NCBI RefSeq assembly: GCF_040412425.1
Contig: NC_089789.1
Span: 39,088,606-39,152,605, forward strand
DNA: 64,000 bases
From: Macrobrachium rosenbergii
Taxonomy: Eukaryota; Arthropoda; Malacostraca; Decapoda; Palaemonidae
Reading direction: 5' to 3'
Under the pieces are notes generated by a model. It was not told the DNA's origin and made no database searches. It saw only the letters and a list, made by a program, of their open reading frames with translations. Of this stretch, positions 62,301 to 64,000 are shown in pieces (position 1 is the stretch's first letter; every line of letters starts with the position of its first letter). The translations under genes were made by a program, and so were the position numbers.

Positions 62301-63784
62301 AGGAAGTATGTACATTATTCTTAACTAAATTACCTATTATATAACTTTTAGTAAAACCTTATAGAAATGAAAACAACTGTTTGTAGGTATAAAATCTTTC
62401 TAGTGTATGTAAAACATGGATTGGAGTCTCAGTTACTATTTAAGACTTAAAAGCCATGACATTATCGAAAATTTTTCTTTTCTGTTTCAGAACTCGCATG
62501 TAGGAGCAACTCCAATGGAACTTAATGTCAATATATTAACAATGGGCTATTGGCCTAATTATCCATTGATGGAGGTCAATCTTCCACCGGAGATGGTCAA
62601 CTATCAACAAATTTTCACAAAGTTTTATTTAGCTAAACATAGTAATAGGAAATTACAGGTGAGTAAAGTTTTTTTTTTTTTTTTTTTAAGGGTTGTAGGT
62701 ATAATAATTTTCTCTTTAATCATACACTTTCAAAGGTTTGGCAGTATAATTTTTATCTTTAACCATAATTCTGTTAGTGTGATTGCCGTTAAGTTCAAAC
62801 TATTACTTATATGCTTTCCTATATGATATTTCACTTTCAGTGGCATAGAGTACATAATGGATAAATGAACCTAACCTGTTTGATTACAGGTTTCCTGTGT
62901 AAAAATGACACAGGTAGGCTACCTACCTACTGAATTGTGTCATTTACAAGAGAGAGAAAAAGAAGGGGTTACATTTTTGTTTAGTGGATTTATGCAGTAC
63001 ATTTTGTTACAGATTGGGAAAAAAGGTAGATAATTGCCTTTTGCATAAAGTTTTCAGCTTAAAGTGTGATGGGTGTTCTTTATAAGCATATGTGGTATTG
63101 ACAAGGTTAGGTGAGGAAGGTTATGCAGTTGCCCTTGAACACCCCTAGATTTTTTTACTCATCCTTATCTGACAGGCCATTGGCCCTATTAATCAGGATA
63201 ATTGAACGATTACTGAATTTTAGGGCACTTGCAAAATTAAGGTTATGAAGTATACTACTGATTTTGAGTAAGAACGTGCTTCAAATCTGTTTTTAAGTAA
63301 TTTTGAAACCAAAATGGGTAGTAAGAAAAAGTTGAAAAGAGAGGGGACCTTGCCTCCATTTTACCAACCATAAAGGTATACTCATGATTACAGTATTATA
63401 TCAGTGGAAGCTGTAAATAGTGACTAGAATTATGTTTTAAAAGATGTGTACAGAGACTTAATAAGAGATTATTCTTTGCTTATCATTAACTGTATTATGC
63501 ACAATAACAATTTTGATTTCTCTCTATAGGATTTTTTTCTTGTACAAAGCACTGATTTTCTTTTAGCTTTATAGACTTTTTTCTGATTCAACACCGCTGA
63601 TAATTATGTTCATCATTGATCTTTTCAGTGGCAACCCACTCTTGGCCATTGTGTACTAAAGGCATCATTTAATCAAGGACCCAGGGAACTCCAGGTATCA
63701 CTATTTCAGGCGCTTGTGCTCCTTTTATTTAACAAAGCAGATTCCCTGTCGCTAGCAGATATTTCAAGTGGAACAAATATTGAG
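50045..63784 (+). CDS. CUL4: Cullin-4, scaffold of CRL4 ubiquitin ligases (partial, join of eleven exons)
   Basis: Join: 50045-50321, 55264-55443, 57091-57280, 57412-57600, 58046-58192, 58397-58583, 60311-60503, 60976-61112, 61663-61827, 62491-62658, 63629-63784, giving 663 codons with every phase matching. Hallmarks of cullin-4 are VLSIKNFK at the end of exon 1, [75 protein letters not shown] and LGHCVLKA. Cullin-4 binds DDB1 and its DCAF substrate receptors through its N-terminal repeats and the RING protein Rbx1 through its C-terminal domain. The ligase acts in the nucleus and cytoplasm on DNA replication, repair and chromatin proteins. The last 150 or so residues, including the winged helix and the neddylated lysine, lie past the window edge. 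The N-terminal extension resembles vertebrate CUL4B more than CUL4A in being long and Ser-rich, but arthropods usually have a single Cul4. Confidence 0.96.
50121..50161 (+). repeat. CUL4: TCC/TCT microsatellite inside CUL4 coding exon
   Basis: An imperfect run of TCC and TCT triplets encodes the serine tract. Because it is a trinucleotide run, length changes would keep the frame. On the opposite strand it produces a spurious polyglutamate frame. Confidence 0.85.
50575..51185 (+). repeat. Diverged relative of the 43.8-44.5 kb repeat in CUL4 intron 1
   Basis: The start gggaaattgatttttcctat, ctttcggtgctgctgat resembles 43830-43880. The part ggttaattacaggttaattac at 51002-51022, then gacaaaa-ggtaaatt and agcaaccaaaa, resembles 44066-44140. 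The middle is not alignable by eye. Confidence 0.5.
50858..50877. repeat. Short interstitial CCTAA repeat
   Basis: Three CCTAA units plus CCTAG. CCTAA is the complement of TTAGG, the arthropod telomere unit. Only three units, so chance or drift from the CCTAGGC-rich neighbourhood is possible. Confidence 0.6.
51190..55263. other. CUL4: CUL4 intron 1, remaining part
   Basis: AT-rich intron sequence. The early part is rich in CCTAGGC and CTAGGC words. The open frame at 54381-54839 is a Leu/Phe-rich product of T-rich DNA and is not supported as a gene. Confidence 0.5.
55264..55443 (+). CDS. CUL4: CUL4 exon 2: first cullin repeat
   Basis: Lies between ttttttgtag and gtaagctg. The phase-1 join gives Val, then [20 protein letters not shown], matching the start of the cullin repeats of human CUL4 (ETWQKLKEAV region). 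It is more divergent than the later exons. The first repeat is the part that contacts DDB1 in known CUL4A structures. Confidence 0.93.
57091..57280 (+). CDS. CUL4: CUL4 exon 3
   Basis: The acceptor is ttttttcacag and the donor is ATTTG|gtgagtgg, which splits a Trp codon. It encodes [15 protein letters not shown], then [20 protein letters not shown] and GYVLQN, characteristic of CUL4 cullin repeat 1. Confidence 0.96.
57412..57600 (+). CDS. CUL4: CUL4 exon 4
   Basis: The acceptor is ctctttttag and the donor is AACAA|gtaagtat. The exon completes the split Trp and encodes [11 protein letters not shown], then [20 protein letters not shown]. These match the CUL4 repeat 1 to 2 junction very closely. 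Confidence 0.96.
58046..58192 (+). CDS. CUL4: CUL4 exon 5
   Basis: The acceptor is cacttttacag and the donor is ACCAA|gtaagtc. It encodes [20 protein letters not shown], then [12 protein letters not shown], in cullin repeat 2. Confidence 0.96.
58397..58583 (+). CDS. CUL4: CUL4 exon 6
   Basis: The acceptor is ctttttcag and the donor is AAG|gtatgc. It encodes [14 protein letters not shown], then [14 protein letters not shown] and [14 protein letters not shown], in repeats 2 to 3. It ends in phase 0. Confidence 0.96.
58954..58998. repeat. Near-perfect 21-bp inverted repeat in CUL4 intron 6
   Basis: Arms tataaaaaaactcgttaaata and tatttaacaagtttttttata are separated by tac, with a single C/A mismatch. 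The transcript could fold into a tight AT-rich hairpin. The 3-nt loop is unlike a microRNA precursor. Confidence 0.8.
60311..60503 (+). CDS. CUL4: CUL4 exon 7
   Basis: The acceptor is ccttttttccag and the donor is ATAG|gtatgtc. It encodes [20 protein letters not shown], then [14 protein letters not shown] and NKPAELI, a strongly conserved CUL4 stretch in repeat 3. Confidence 0.97.
60976..61112 (+). CDS. CUL4: CUL4 exon 8
   Basis: The acceptor is aaatcctcag and the donor is AAAAAG|gtaaag. It encodes [20 protein letters not shown], then [20 protein letters not shown], entering the cullin-homology four-helix bundle. Confidence 0.97.
61663..61827 (+). CDS. CUL4: CUL4 exon 9: cullin signature
   Basis: The acceptor is ctgcctttacag and the donor is CAG|gtgagt. 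It encodes [20 protein letters not shown], then [20 protein letters not shown] and ELSKDIM, nearly identical to vertebrate CUL4. It ends FKQ. Confidence 0.97.
62491..62658 (+). CDS. CUL4: CUL4 exon 10
   Basis: The acceptor is ttctgtttcag and the donor is CAG|gtgagt. It encodes [20 protein letters not shown], then [16 protein letters not shown] and [12 protein letters not shown]. The loop after FKQ differs from vertebrate CUL4 and looks about two residues shorter. Confidence 0.96.
63629..63784 (+). CDS. CUL4: CUL4 exon 11 (last exon in window)
   Basis: The acceptor is gatcttttcag and the donor is GAG|gtaaga. It encodes [17 protein letters not shown], then [19 protein letters not shown] and ISSGTNIE, the alpha/beta part of the cullin C-terminal domain that helps hold Rbx1. 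The remaining exons lie beyond base 64000. Confidence 0.96.
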
Positions 63785-64000
63785 GTAAGATAAAGTTCAT
63801 TTTGTTTAGTTTCTTGTTGTTTTACCATTACCAAAAAACCAGTGGGATGGCTACTTTTTGCTTGAATGGAAAGAAGAGAAAACTGGGAGAGGAAAAATAC
63901 AGGGACTTTACAATGACTGACAATATCGAACCCAAAAACTGAAGTACTTGGAGAAAGTATAGATGAAGAAAAATCGTTATTGGAAGGGTCTAGTGAACAG

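Overview
This is a stretch of eukaryotic nuclear DNA, most likely from a decapod crustacean. Three things suggest this: very dense dinucleotide and trinucleotide microsatellites, tRNA-headed SINEs and a DIRS-type retroelement relic of the kind common in decapods, and AT-rich introns with ordinary GT-AG borders. No tool was run. Exons were read by eye from splice borders, reading phase and family resemblance.

Layout. From 1 to about 15.6 kb there is repeat-rich sequence with no exon I can support. It holds microsatellites, two SINE insertions in opposite orientation that each keep a target-site duplication, a LINE fragment, a 24-bp-unit minisatellite and several older tandem repeats. From 15.7 to 28.9 kb lies the 3' half of a plus-strand gene. 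I read it as a CARMIL (LRRC16) family actin regulator, on the basis of a capping-protein-interaction-like motif followed by a very long disordered tail. Six coding exons are proposed, one of 994 codons. Its last intron (5.0 kb) carries a decayed DIRS-like tyrosine-recombinase retrotransposon. A poly(A) signal follows at 29,264. From 29.3 to 50.0 kb the sequence is intergenic, with a nested foldback element (35.5-36.8 kb), a LINE 3' end encoding an LWNSLP motif on the minus strand (about 40.2 kb), a 295-bp tandem duplication (43.9-44.5 kb) and microsatellites.

From 50,045 to the right edge is a plus-strand cullin-4 gene. Eleven exons join in phase into 663 codons, with a polyserine N-terminal extension, the cullin repeats and part of the C-terminal domain. 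The winged-helix domain and neddylation site lie beyond the window.

The two genes are functionally separate. One product would act on actin filament capping and the other is a ubiquitin ligase scaffold. I see no new multi-gene system here. The most useful points are the two gene models, a candidate cassette exon (17,323-17,421), a possible alternative C-terminus of the first gene, the DIRS relic with a frame-shifting 29-bp duplication, and the dated-by-duplication SINE insertions.
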